A DNA stretch of 34,063 nucleotides from JBCDBH01 sp039184055 (GTDB lineage Bacteria > Acidobacteriota > Thermoanaerobaculia > Multivoradales > J023), in NCBI GenBank assembly GCA_039184055.1, contig JBCDBH010000017.1:1-34063 (forward strand), given 5' to 3'. The translations under genes and the position numbers were made by a program. Each line of letters starts with the position of its first letter. Within the stretch, counting starts at the first letter, position 1. The notes under the pieces are model-generated. The model saw nothing but the letters and a program-made list of their open reading frames with translations, did not search any database and was not told where the DNA came from. Of this stretch, positions 23,731-32,595 are shown piece after piece.

Positions 23731-26700
23731 GCCACGAGCACGATTCCGATCATCTGATCGCCATCGTCGGGATGGCGGGGCGGTTTCCGGACGCGCCGAC
23801 CGTGGATGCGTTTTGGCGCAACCTCGTCGATGGCGTCGAGTCGGTGCATCGTTTCGACGATGCCACCCTCGCCGCCGCTGGCGTGCCCGAGAGCCTGCGT
23901 CGGCATCCGGGCTATGTCCCGGCCAAGGCGACGCTCGACGACGTCGACCGTTTCGACGCCGGTCTCTTCGGCTTCAATCCGCGTGACGCGGCGGTCATGG
24001 ATCCACAGCTACGGCTGCTCATGACCTGTGCCTGGGAGACGCTCGAGAGCGCCGGGTGCGATCCGGCGCGCTATCCCGGGCCGATCGGTCTTTTCGCCGG
24101 GATGTCGATGAGCACCTACATGTTGCTGCATCTGTGGGCTCATCAAGAGCTGGTGCAGTCGCTCGGTCCGCTGCAGCTACGGATTCTCAACGACAAGGAT
24201 TTTCTCGCCACGTGGATCTCGTATCGCCTGGATCTGCGTGGACCGAGCCTTGCGGTACAGACCGCGTGCTCGACCTCGCTGGTAGCGGTCCATTTGGCTT
24301 GCCAGAGTCTGCTCGCCCATGAATGTGACGCGGCGATGGCGGGTGGCGTGACGGTGTCGTTGCCCCAACAGGGTGGCTATGTCTATCAGGAGGGCAGCAT
24401 TTATTCGCCCGATGGGCATTGCCGGCCATTTGATCAGAACGCACAGGGCACGGTGTCGGGCAACGGTGTCGGCCTGGTGATGCTCAAGCGGCTCACCGAC
24501 GCGATCGACGATGGCGACGTGATCCGCGCGGTGATCCGTGGATCGGCGATCAACAACGACGGCGCGCACAAAGTCGGCTATATGGCGCCGAGCGTCGATT
24601 CCCAAGCCGAGGTGATCGCCACCGCTCAGGCCGTCGCCGAGGTCGAAGCCGATTCGATCGGCTACATCGAAGCTCACGGCACAGGCACCGCGATGGGTGA
24701 TCCGATCGAGGTCGAGGCCCTGCGGCGTGTCTTTACCGAGGTCACCGAGCGCAAACGGTTTTGCGCTCTCGGCTCGCTCAAATCCAATGTCGGGCATCTC
24801 GATCAGGCGGCGGGCGTCGCCGGCTTGATGAAGGCGGCGCTGGTGGTCGAGCGGGGAGTCATTCCGCCGACGGTCCATTTCACCGCGCCGCATCCCGAGC
24901 TCGCGCTCGACGACAGCCCCTTCTTCGTCGTTGCCGACCGGGCCAAGCCGTGGGCGGGTGATGGGCCACGTCGTGCTGGCGTCAGCTCGTTCGGTGTCGG
25001 TGGCACCAACGCGCACGTGGTGGTCGAAGAACCTCCCGAGCGACCGGCCGCGAGCCGACCGCGCCGTCGTCACGAGCTTCTCGTTCTCTCGGCACGGAGC
25101 GCGGATGCGCTCGAAAAGGTCGCTACGCGTTTGGCTGACCATCTCGACGGCACCGACGACAAGCTCGCCGATATCGCGCACACCTTGCAAACGGGCCGAC
25201 GGGAGCTCGCGGAACGGCGAGCCGTGGTGGCGCGTGATCGCGCGCACGCGGTCCAAGCGTTGCGTGCGCCCGGCTCGAGCGCTCGGGCCGCCGACGGTCA
25301 CCGTGGCGTGGCGTTTCTCTTCCCGGGTCAGGGGAGTCAATACCCCGATATGGCGCGCGGGCTCTACGACACCGAGCCCGTGGTGCGTGACGTCATCGAT
25401 CGCGCATCGCGTCGTCTCGCCGGTACCCTGGGCGAGGATCTGCGCGGCTTGCTCTTCCCGGCGTCTGACAAACGTGACGCCGCCGCGGTCATCCTCAAGG
25501 AGACGCGGTACACCCAGCCGGCGCTTTTCACCATCGAATACGCATTGGCGACGCTCATCCAGTCGTGGGGGATCGAGCCCGAGGCGATGCTCGGTCATTC
25601 GATCGGTGAGTTCGTTGCCGCGTGTGTCGGCGGCACGATGAGCTTCGAGGTCGCGCTCGACTTGGTGACGGCTCGTGGTCGGTTGATGGACGATATGCCG
25701 ACCGGGGCGATGATCAGCGTCGGGCTCGACGCCGACGCGGTCGAAGCCGCGCTCACCGACGATCTCACCGTGGCGGCGATCAACGAGCCGGGAAGCGTGG
25801 TGGTCGCCGGACCCGAGACGGCGGTGACCGCGTTCGCGACTCGATTGGGCGAACGGGGCATTCAGCACAAGCGACTGCACACGTCTCATGCTTTTCACTC
25901 GGCGATGATGGAGCCGGCAATGCGTGCCTTCGAGCGGACGGTCGCCGAGGTGCGACTCGAAGCTCCCACGATTCGCTGGGTGTCCAACGTGACGGGAACC
26001 TGGATCACCGATGAAGAGGCGGTCGATCCGGGGTATTGGGCGCGACATCTGCGACAAACGGTGCGTTTCGCCGAGGGGGTGACGACCCTTGCCAAGAGTG
26101 GCTCGCCCGTCCTGCTCGAGCTCGGCCCGGGTCATACGCTGAGCACCTTGGCGCGCCGACAGCTCGCGAGTCGCGAAGACGTCGAGACGGTGCCGATCGT
26201 GCCGACGTTGCGTCGCCCACGTGACGAAGCCGCCGACGAGGCGACCGTGCTCGAGGCGGTCGGCCAGCTGTGGATGGCCGGGGTCGAGATCGATTGGGCG
26301 AAGATCCGTGGAGACGAGCGACGGCACAAGGTGGTGTTGCCGACCTATCCGTTCGAGGCGGGGCGGTATTGGGTCGAGCCACCGGCGACCGATACGACGC
26401 CGAGCGTGGCTGAGAGATCCGAGTCGCTGACATCCGAGTCGCTCGCGGCCGAATCGGGCACCTCCGAGTCGTATATGGTTCTGGAAGCTCCCCAGCAGCG
26501 TGACGGTGCAACACCCGTGAACAACGAGGTCGATATCCAGCGTGACGTCGCGGCGGTCTTCTCCGAGGTTTTGGGCGTCGCCGAGCCTCGCCCGACCGAT
26601 GATTTCTTTGCCTTGGGTGGACATTCCCTACTCGCCACCCAGGCGGTCGCGCGCCTACGGGATCGATTCGTGACCGAGCTGCCGATCGACGCTTTGTTCG

Positions 26701-29700
26701 ATGCGCCGACGGTGCGCGCCTGTGCCGGCGTGGTGCGCGCCAGCCAGCGCGCGGATACCGGGCCGATCATCCCTCTCGAACCCGTGCCTCGGCAGCGGGA
26801 CGCCAACGGTGAAGCGCGGTTCCCAGCGTCCTTCGCCCAGGAGCGGATGTGGTTCCTCCATCAGCTCGATCCACACAGCAGCGCCTATCACCTGCCTCTG
26901 GTTACCCGGATCGACGGTGAACTGGACGTCGACGCACTTCGTCACGCCCTCGCCGATCTGGTCGCTCGACACGAGTCGCTCCGCACCGTGTTCGCCAACG
27001 GCGACGACGAACGACCGATCCAGGTGATCCGGCCGGCGATGAACGTGGCTTTACCGGTGATCGAGGTCCAAGACGAGATCGATCTCGCCGCCCATCTCCA
27101 TCACGAGGCCGAGCGGCCCTTCGATCTCGTCTACGGACCGTTGCTCCGCGCGTCGCTGGTTCGCCGAAGCGACACCGAGCACATCCTTCTCCTCACCTTG
27201 CATCACATCGTCACCGATGGCTGGTCGAACGCGGTCTTGTTGCGCGACTTGGCGGACGGTTACGACCATCGTCGGGGTGGTGACGCGCCGGCGCCACGTC
27301 GCTTGCATTACGCCGACTTCGCCGTCTGGCAACGTCGGCATTTGGCCGACGAGCGTCTCGAGCGTCAGCTCGAGTATTGGCGTCGGCAGCTCGACGACGC
27401 GCCCGTGCTCGCGGTGCCGACCGATCATGCACGACCGGCGGCTCCGAGTGGCCGGGGTGGACGGGTCGCGATCACCCTCGAGGGGCCACGGGTTGCCGCG
27501 CTCGAAGCTCGGGCTCGTGATGCCGAGGCGACGCTTTTTCAAATCCTTCTCGCGACCTGGGCGGTCGTTCTCGGTCGGTGGAGCGCCCAAGACGATGTGG
27601 TGATCGGAACGCCGATCGCCAACCGGCATCGTAGTGAGACCGAGGATCTGGTCGGGTTCTTCGTCAACACCTTGGCGTTGCGTTGCGATCTTTCCGGTTC
27701 ACCCGATTTTGCTTCCGTGCTCGGTCGAATCAGACAGACCACGCTCGAGGCCTATCGACATCAAGACCTGCCTTTCGAGCAGCTGATCGACGCTCTGGCG
27801 CTCGAGCGCACCCGGAGCACGCCGCCCTTGGTGCAGGTGATGATGACGTTTCAATCGGTGCCGACCACCGAGCTCGAGGTTCGTGGTTTGCGTTTCGAGC
27901 CCATGAAAGTCGACGACGAAACCGCGCGTTTCGATCTCGTGCTCGATTTGGTGCCGATCGACGGTGAGGTCCGCGGCAGGCTCGAATACAGTCTCGACCT
28001 CTTCACCGAATCGACCGCACGTCGTTTGGTCACGGCTTTCGAACGGGTGCTCGACGCCGTCGTCGAGGAACCGCACACACCGATCGCGCGTCTGCCGCTG
28101 CTCGCCGACGAGGCTCGTCAGCGTCTGCTCTCGGAATGGGGTGACGGTGGACCGGCGTCACTCGCTGGACCGTTTCTCGAAGCGTTCGCTCACCAGGTGA
28201 CGGCCGCTCCTGACGCTCCGGCGGTCGTGGGGCCGGATCGTTCCCTGACCTACGGTGAGCTCGATCGTCTGAGCGATGCGCTGGCTCGACGCCTGCGAGC
28301 CGAGCACGGTGTGGGTTCCGGGACCCTAGTGGCCGTGTTGCTCGAACGCTCGGTGCCACAGGTGACGACCTATGTCGCCATCTGGAAGGCGGGTGGCGCC
28401 TATCTGCCGCTCGATCCGGCTCAACCACCCGCGCGCTTGGCACGCATGCTCGGTAACGCCGGGGTGCGCGTGGTGGTCACCCGTGAAGGTCTGTCGGAGC
28501 ACCTCGACTCCGGGATCGATACCTCCGGGATCGCCACCTCCGGGATCGCCAACCTAGTCGTGTCGATCGATAGTCTGCTCGAAGATGGCGATCACGATGG
28601 TTCGCCTTTCGAGACCGTGACGCCGGATCCGGCCGAGCTGGCCTACGTCATCTATACCTCGGGCTCGACCGGTGAACCGAAGGGCATCGAGGTCAGCCAC
28701 GGCAGCCTGGCCAACATGATCGGCTGGTATTTCGATGTTTTCGATCCAGGTCCGGGTGACCGTAGCGCGCTCTTGGTCGGGCCGAGCTTCGATCCGTCGG
28801 TGAAAGAGATCTGGCCGGCTTTGGCGACCGGTGCCGCGATCCATGTCGCGCCACCCAACGCGCTCGCCGATCCCGATGCCTTGATCGACTGGACGGTTCG
28901 CGAAGGCATCACGCTGACGATTTTTCCGACGCCGGTGGCCGAGCTGGCGATCCGTCGACCCTGGCCGGAGCAGCCGGCGTTGCGGGTGTTGATGACCGGC
29001 GGCGACAAATTGCTCAAGCCACCGTCGGTGCCTTTACCGTTCGATTTCGTCAATCACTACGGCCCGACCGAAAACACCGTCGTCGCCACCATGACGGCGG
29101 TGAAGCCAGTGCTCGGTGCGGCCTGGGCGGGCAGCGAGGCACCGACCATCGGCACGCCGATTCAAGGCGTCACGGTACGTGTGCTCGGCGGCGATCTCGA
29201 ACCGACACCGGTCGGCGTGGCGGGTGAGCTTTGTCTCGGGGGCGCGTCGTTGGCCGTCGGCTACCGCACGCGACCGGGGCTCACCGCCGAGCGTTTCGTG
29301 CCCGACCCCTTCGCGACGGTGGCTGGCGCGCGTCTCTATCGCACCGGTGATCGCGTGCGCTGGCGTCACGACGGTGAGCTCGAATTCCTCGAACGCGTCG
29401 ATCATCAGGTCAAGCTACGCGGTTTCCGTATCGAGCTGGCTGAAATCGAAGCGGCGATGTCGGCCTTCGAGGGTATCGACGCGGCGGCGGTGGCGGTGCT
29501 CGACGATCCGCGTGGCATCAAAAGGCTGGTCGCATGGGTGGCGTCGTCGGCCGAGCTGGCGGTCGACACGGTGGCCGCTCGTCTCGGTGAGCGTGTGCCC
29601 GACTACATGGTGCCGACGGTGATCACGCGGCTCGAGAGCTTGCCGATGACCCCGAACGGCAAGATCGATCGTGCCGCGCTTCCGGCGCCGACCTGGCCGA

Positions 29701-30074
29701 CCGCCGGTAGCGGCCGCCCGCCCGAGGGTGAGATCGAGACGGCATTGGCGCGTATCTGGACGACGCTTCTAGGAAGCGATGAGATCCGCGCCGACGACAA
29801 TTTCTTCGCGCTCGGTGGCGATTCGATTCTCGGTGTCCAGGTGGTGAGCCGGGCGCGTCAAGAGGGGATCGGTCTCGAGCCGCGTCATCTCTTCGAGCAT
29901 CAGACCATTGCCACCTTGGCACGGGTCGCCACTCGGATCGATCCCGAGGCAGCTGAGCCCGCGGTTCCCGCCTCGGACTCTGAAACCCGTGATGGGAACG
30001 CCATCGAGACGTTGGTTGACGAGGATCTCTCGGCGACCGATCTCGACAACATCTTGGCGCAGCTCGAGGTGTGA
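23727..30074 (+). CDS. Hybrid PKS-NRPS: KS-AT-T-C-A-T
   Basis: A 2115-residue hybrid enzyme. KS (about 10-430) has the full triad: Cys181 in TACSTSL, His317 in EAHGTGT, His357 in KSNVGHL. AT (about 530-860) has Ser625 in GHSIGE and HAFHS at 721-725, which indicates malonyl-CoA rather than methylmalonyl-CoA. No KR, DH or ER follows, so the added ketide should stay a beta-keto group. T1 carries Ser967 (LGGHSLL). C (about 1010-1455) has HHIVTDG at 1159. A (about 1480-1995) has YTSGSTG at 1643, Asp1689 in FDPS and Lys1979; its code reads DPKIMGHVVK, which I cannot match to a substrate. The final T has Ser2033 in LGGDSIL. The ATG overlaps the NRPS2 stop (ATGA), so translation is coupled. Alone it would add one malonyl unit and one amino acid to the chain from NRPS2. 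Confidence 0.95.
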   Translation: MSHEHDSDHLIAIVGMAGRFPDAPTVDAFWRNLVDGVESVHRFDDATLAAAGVPESLRRHPGYVPAKATLDDVDRFDAGLFGFNPRDAAVMDPQLRLLMTCAWETLESAGCDPARYPGPIGLFAGMSMSTYMLLHLWAHQELVQSLGPLQLRILNDKDFLATWISYRLDLRGPSLAVQTACSTSLVAVHLACQSLLAHECDAAMAGGVTVSLPQQGGYVYQEGSIYSPDGHCRPFDQNAQGTVSGNGVGLVMLKRLTDAIDDGDVIRAVIRGSAINNDGAHKVGYMAPSVDSQAEVIATAQAVAEVEADSIGYIEAHGTGTAMGDPIEVEALRRVFTEVTERKRFCALGSLKSNVGHLDQAAGVAGLMKAALVVERGVIPPTVHFTAPHPELALDDSPFFVVADRAKPWAGDGPRRAGVSSFGVGGTNAHVVVEEPPERPAASRPRRRHELLVLSARSADALEKVATRLADHLDGTDDKLADIAHTLQTGRRELAERRAVVARDRAHAVQALRAPGSSARAADGHRGVAFLFPGQGSQYPDMARGLYDTEPVVRDVIDRASRRLAGTLGEDLRGLLFPASDKRDAAAVILKETRYTQPALFTIEYALATLIQSWGIEPEAMLGHSIGEFVAACVGGTMSFEVALDLVTARGRLMDDMPTGAMISVGLDADAVEAALTDDLTVAAINEPGSVVVAGPETAVTAFATRLGERGIQHKRLHTSHAFHSAMMEPAMRAFERTVAEVRLEAPTIRWVSNVTGTWITDEEAVDPGYWARHLRQTVRFAEGVTTLAKSGSPVLLELGPGHTLSTLARRQLASREDVETVPIVPTLRRPRDEAADEATVLEAVGQLWMAGVEIDWAKIRGDERRHKVVLPTYPFEAGRYWVEPPATDTTPSVAERSESLTSESLAAESGTSESYMVLEAPQQRDGATPVNNEVDIQRDVAAVFSEVLGVAEPRPTDDFFALGGHSLLATQAVARLRDRFVTELPIDALFDAPTVRACAGVVRASQRADTGPIIPLEPVPRQRDANGEARFPASFAQERMWFLHQLDPHSSAYHLPLVTRIDGELDVDALRHALADLVARHESLRTVFANGDDERPIQVIRPAMNVALPVIEVQDEIDLAAHLHHEAERPFDLVYGPLLRASLVRRSDTEHILLLTLHHIVTDGWSNAVLLRDLADGYDHRRGGDAPAPRRLHYADFAVWQRRHLADERLERQLEYWRRQLDDAPVLAVPTDHARPAAPSGRGGRVAITLEGPRVAALEARARDAEATLFQILLATWAVVLGRWSAQDDVVIGTPIANRHRSETEDLVGFFVNTLALRCDLSGSPDFASVLGRIRQTTLEAYRHQDLPFEQLIDALALERTRSTPPLVQVMMTFQSVPTTELEVRGLRFEPMKVDDETARFDLVLDLVPIDGEVRGRLEYSLDLFTESTARRLVTAFERVLDAVVEEPHTPIARLPLLADEARQRLLSEWGDGGPASLAGPFLEAFAHQVTAAPDAPAVVGPDRSLTYGELDRLSDALARRLRAEHGVGSGTLVAVLLERSVPQVTTYVAIWKAGGAYLPLDPAQPPARLARMLGNAGVRVVVTREGLSEHLDSGIDTSGIATSGIANLVVSIDSLLEDGDHDGSPFETVTPDPAELAYVIYTSGSTGEPKGIEVSHGSLANMIGWYFDVFDPGPGDRSALLVGPSFDPSVKEIWPALATGAAIHVAPPNALADPDALIDWTVREGITLTIFPTPVAELAIRRPWPEQPALRVLMTGGDKLLKPPSVPLPFDFVNHYGPTENTVVATMTAVKPVLGAAWAGSEAPTIGTPIQGVTVRVLGGDLEPTPVGVAGELCLGGASLAVGYRTRPGLTAERFVPDPFATVAGARLYRTGDRVRWRHDGELEFLERVDHQVKLRGFRIELAEIEAAMSAFEGIDAAAVAVLDDPRGIKRLVAWVASSAELAVDTVAARLGERVPDYMVPTVITRLESLPMTPNGKIDRAALPAPTWPTAGSGRPPEGEIETALARIWTTLLGSDEIRADDNFFALGGDSILGVQVVSRARQEGIGLEPRHLFEHQTIATLARVATRIDPEAAEPAVPASDSETRDGNAIETLVDEDLSATDLDNILAQLEV
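26418..26477 (+). repeat. Four 15-bp in-frame tandem units in the AT-T linker
   Basis: Four consecutive 15-bp units encode [15 protein letters not shown] and SESYM, in the flexible linker between the AT and the first carrier domain of the PKS-NRPS hybrid. TCCGAGTCG is exactly shared by units 1, 2 and 4. Confidence 0.7.
28506..28550 (+). repeat. Three 15-bp in-frame tandem repeats
   Basis: Three units encode [15 protein letters not shown], with TCCGGGATCG repeated exactly every 15 bases (28509, 28524, 28539). They lie in the variable loop before the A3 motif of the A domain, the same region as the repeat in NRPS2. Confidence 0.85.
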
Positions 30075-30076
30075 CG

Positions 30077-30133
30077 ATGCTCGCCCTCCACAATCCTTTT
30101 TTCGACAATCCGTGGGAGAGCTTCCATGGTTGA
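30077..30133 (+). CDS. Possible 18-residue leader peptide overlapping the permease start
   Basis: A short frame, ATG at 30077 to TGA at 30131-30133, encodes MLALHNPFFDNPWESFHG. GAGGTG ends 6 bases before its ATG, and its stop lies inside the start of the permease gene (ATG at 30126), a layout that fits translational coupling. NPFFDNPWESFHG loosely resembles the start of MbtH-like proteins (NPFDD..G.F), the small NRPS partners, so it could be a decayed remnant of such a gene. It may equally be chance sequence in a 51-base gap. Confidence 0.25.
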   Translation: MLALHNPFFDNPWESFHG

Positions 30134-32576
30134 GTTTCAACGTGCTCTGCGGCGTCTGCTCCGACGACCCGGGTACAGCTTTTTTGTGATCGCCACCATC
30201 ATGGTCGGCATCGGTGCCACTTCGGCCGCCTTTACGGTCGCCGATGCTCTCGTCTTTCAACCGGCGCCGTTTCAAGACGCCGACCGGCTGGTGATCTTCG
30301 GATCACGCGCCGAGCAGAGTGAGGAGCCGATCGACGGTATTTCTTTCTCGGATTTCGAAGACGTGCGTCGATCGGTGAGTCGTCTCGAAGAGATCGCCGC
30401 CTTCACCAGCGTGCACGGGTTCAACCTGGTCGGTGAAGACGGTTCCGAGCGTGTCGATGGCAGCTTGGTGACGGCGAACTTTTTTCGTTTGCTCGGTATC
30501 GAGGCCGAGGAGGGCAGGCTCTTCAATCCTGGAGAAGACGCGCAGCCTGGCGCGCCACCCCATGTCGTGCTCAGCCACGGTTTTTGGACACGGCGTTGGG
30601 GTGGTGATCCGGCGGCGATTGGCACGACCCTGCATCTCGACACCAATGCTTTTGTCATCGTCGGCGTGTTGCCGGAGAGCTTTCGCGATTTCATCCCCGA
30701 CAGTCGTCCCGACATCTATCTGCTCACCTCGATGGCGGCTTCGCTCTACCATCCTGGCTATCTCGAGGAAGGAAGCCGGGGGTTTCGGTGGCTCACCGGG
30801 GTCGCGCGGATGGCGCCAGGGGCCAACGAGACCAGCGTGCGCTCCGAGCTGTCGACGCTGGCTTCCGATCTCGCTACCCGCTATCCGGACAGCAACGCCG
30901 GTGTCGGTGCGGCGCTCGTTCCTCTCACCGACTACGCGTTTGGCTACCGTGACTTTGGCAGAACGACGCTGGTCTTGTTGATCGGTGGCGCCTGTGTGTT
31001 GTTGATCGGCTGTGTGAACATCGCCAACCTGCTGCTCGTTCGCGCGCACGATCAACGCTCCGAGACCGCCATTCGCCAAGCCCTCGGTGCCTCGGCGACG
31101 CAGACCATGGCGCCGATGCTCGCCGAGAGCTTTGTCTTGACGGCGCTCGGTGGCGTCGCCGGTTTGGGGCTCGGTTGGGTGCTCACCCGAGTGTTGGTGA
31201 GCACGAGCCCGCTACCGGTGCCCGACTATGTCGACGTCAGTCTCGACGGTCGCGCCGTGCTCTTCACGCTATTTGTCCTCGCCGTCACCACGCTCGCGCT
31301 GGCCTTGGTGCCGGCGCTACGCAGTTTGCGTATCGACCTGCGCTCGGCGCTTTACGAGGGTAGCCGTCGCGTCTCCGGCGGGCGTAGCCGCACCGGTCCG
31401 GTGCTGGTGATCGCCGAGGTGGCGCTCACCTTGGTGTTGCTGATCGCCGCCGGGCTGTTGATTCGTAGCGCGCTCAATTTCAACAACATCGATTACGGCT
31501 TCCGTACCGACAACGTGCTTTCCATGCGGCTCGAGCTGCCCGAGCAACGCTACCGTCCCGATCCCGAAGCGGTCCGTTCGGTGTACCGGCAGCTGCAAGA
31601 GACCGCCGCCGCCATTCCCGGAGCACAATCGGCGCATGTCTGGGGACCGGGCATGATCGGCGATTCGGAGTGGTATCGCGACGTCGTGCCCGAGGGGCGT
31701 AGCGGTGATCGCCAGACCGATCGCTGTCGCTTCTTCGAGCACCGGATCAGCCCGGGCGCGTTGTCGGCGATGCAAATCGAGACAGTCGCTGGACGCGCTA
31801 TCGAGGCTACTGACGACGCCGACAGTCGACCCGTGGCGGTGCTCAGTGAGAGCGCCGCCAAGGAGTGCTGGGGCACCACCGACGTGGTCGGCAAACGCTT
31901 CGGGCGTGGTTACGATGCGACGGCTGGGCCCTTGATCGAGGTAGTCGGCGTGGTCGAGGACGTGCGTCATCGCGGTCACGATCTCCGCGCGCACGATCCG
32001 CGCGACGCCTATTTCCCCCTGCAACAGGTACTCAGCGGCCGGCTCAGTCTCCTGCTCCAGACCGAGAGCGATCCGGTCGCGCTCACCGGCGCGTTGCGTG
32101 ACGCCGTGGCGCGGATCGATCCTGCGGTCCCCCTCTACGACGTGTTGCCGATGTCGGATCGTCTCGCCGAAACCACCAGCGAGAGTCGCTTCTACGCTTG
32201 GTTCGTCGGTCTTTGCGGCCTGGTGGCCTTGGCCTTGGCGGCGCTCGGTATCTACGCCGTGCTCGCCTATACGGTCAATCAACGTCTCTTCGAGATGGGT
32301 CTTCGTCAAGCGCTCGGCGCGCAGCCGTTCGACCTCGTCAGGCTGGTGGTGATGCGCGCCGTTCGCCTGGTGGTGGTGGGTTTGATCGTCGGATTGGTGC
32401 TGTCGTGGGCGCTCTCGAGGGTGGTCGCGGCGGCGATTTACGGAGTCAGCGCCACCGATCCACTCACCTTCGCGGTGACCTTGGTTCTGCTCGGATTGGC
32501 TGGATTGGCGGCGGCCATGTTGCCGGCTCTACGCGCCAGCCGGGTCGATCCGGCGGTCACCCTGCACGCCGACTGA
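30126..32576 (+). CDS. ADOP-type MacB/FtsX permease without its own ATPase
   Basis: An 816-residue inner-membrane protein with two MacB/FtsX halves. A first helix near the N-terminus (FFVIATIMVGIGATSAAFTV) is followed by a periplasmic MacB-like domain (about 50-270, with VSRLEEIAAF and DIYLLTSMAASLYHPG). Three helices (about 280-405) include CVLLIGCVNIANLLLVRA and the conserved RSETAIRQALGAS. A second helix (VLVIAEVALTLVLLIAAGLL), a second periplasmic domain and three final helices carry LYAVLAY-like and RLFEMGLRQALGAQP motifs. This duplicated layout and length match the acidobacterial duplicated orphan permease family (TIGR03434, from memory). No ABC ATPase is adjacent. It lies in line between two NRPS genes (51 bases after one, 19 before the next), with GGGAG before the ATG, so export of the product or self-protection is a reasonable inference. 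ADOP proteins are numerous and mostly uncharacterised. Confidence 0.88.
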   Translation: MVEFQRALRRLLRRPGYSFFVIATIMVGIGATSAAFTVADALVFQPAPFQDADRLVIFGSRAEQSEEPIDGISFSDFEDVRRSVSRLEEIAAFTSVHGFNLVGEDGSERVDGSLVTANFFRLLGIEAEEGRLFNPGEDAQPGAPPHVVLSHGFWTRRWGGDPAAIGTTLHLDTNAFVIVGVLPESFRDFIPDSRPDIYLLTSMAASLYHPGYLEEGSRGFRWLTGVARMAPGANETSVRSELSTLASDLATRYPDSNAGVGAALVPLTDYAFGYRDFGRTTLVLLIGGACVLLIGCVNIANLLLVRAHDQRSETAIRQALGASATQTMAPMLAESFVLTALGGVAGLGLGWVLTRVLVSTSPLPVPDYVDVSLDGRAVLFTLFVLAVTTLALALVPALRSLRIDLRSALYEGSRRVSGGRSRTGPVLVIAEVALTLVLLIAAGLLIRSALNFNNIDYGFRTDNVLSMRLELPEQRYRPDPEAVRSVYRQLQETAAAIPGAQSAHVWGPGMIGDSEWYRDVVPEGRSGDRQTDRCRFFEHRISPGALSAMQIETVAGRAIEATDDADSRPVAVLSESAAKECWGTTDVVGKRFGRGYDATAGPLIEVVGVVEDVRHRGHDLRAHDPRDAYFPLQQVLSGRLSLLLQTESDPVALTGALRDAVARIDPAVPLYDVLPMSDRLAETTSESRFYAWFVGLCGLVALALAALGIYAVLAYTVNQRLFEMGLRQALGAQPFDLVRLVVMRAVRLVVVGLIVGLVLSWALSRVVAAAIYGVSATDPLTFAVTLVLLGLAGLAAAMLPALRASRVDPAVTLHAD

Positions 32577-32595
32577 GCGCCTTCGAGGAATAGCC

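Noticed and set aside
24177..26624. 815-codon minus-strand frame inside the PKS-NRPS hybrid gene
   Set aside because: Same reason: the plus strand encodes intact KS and AT domains across this stretch.
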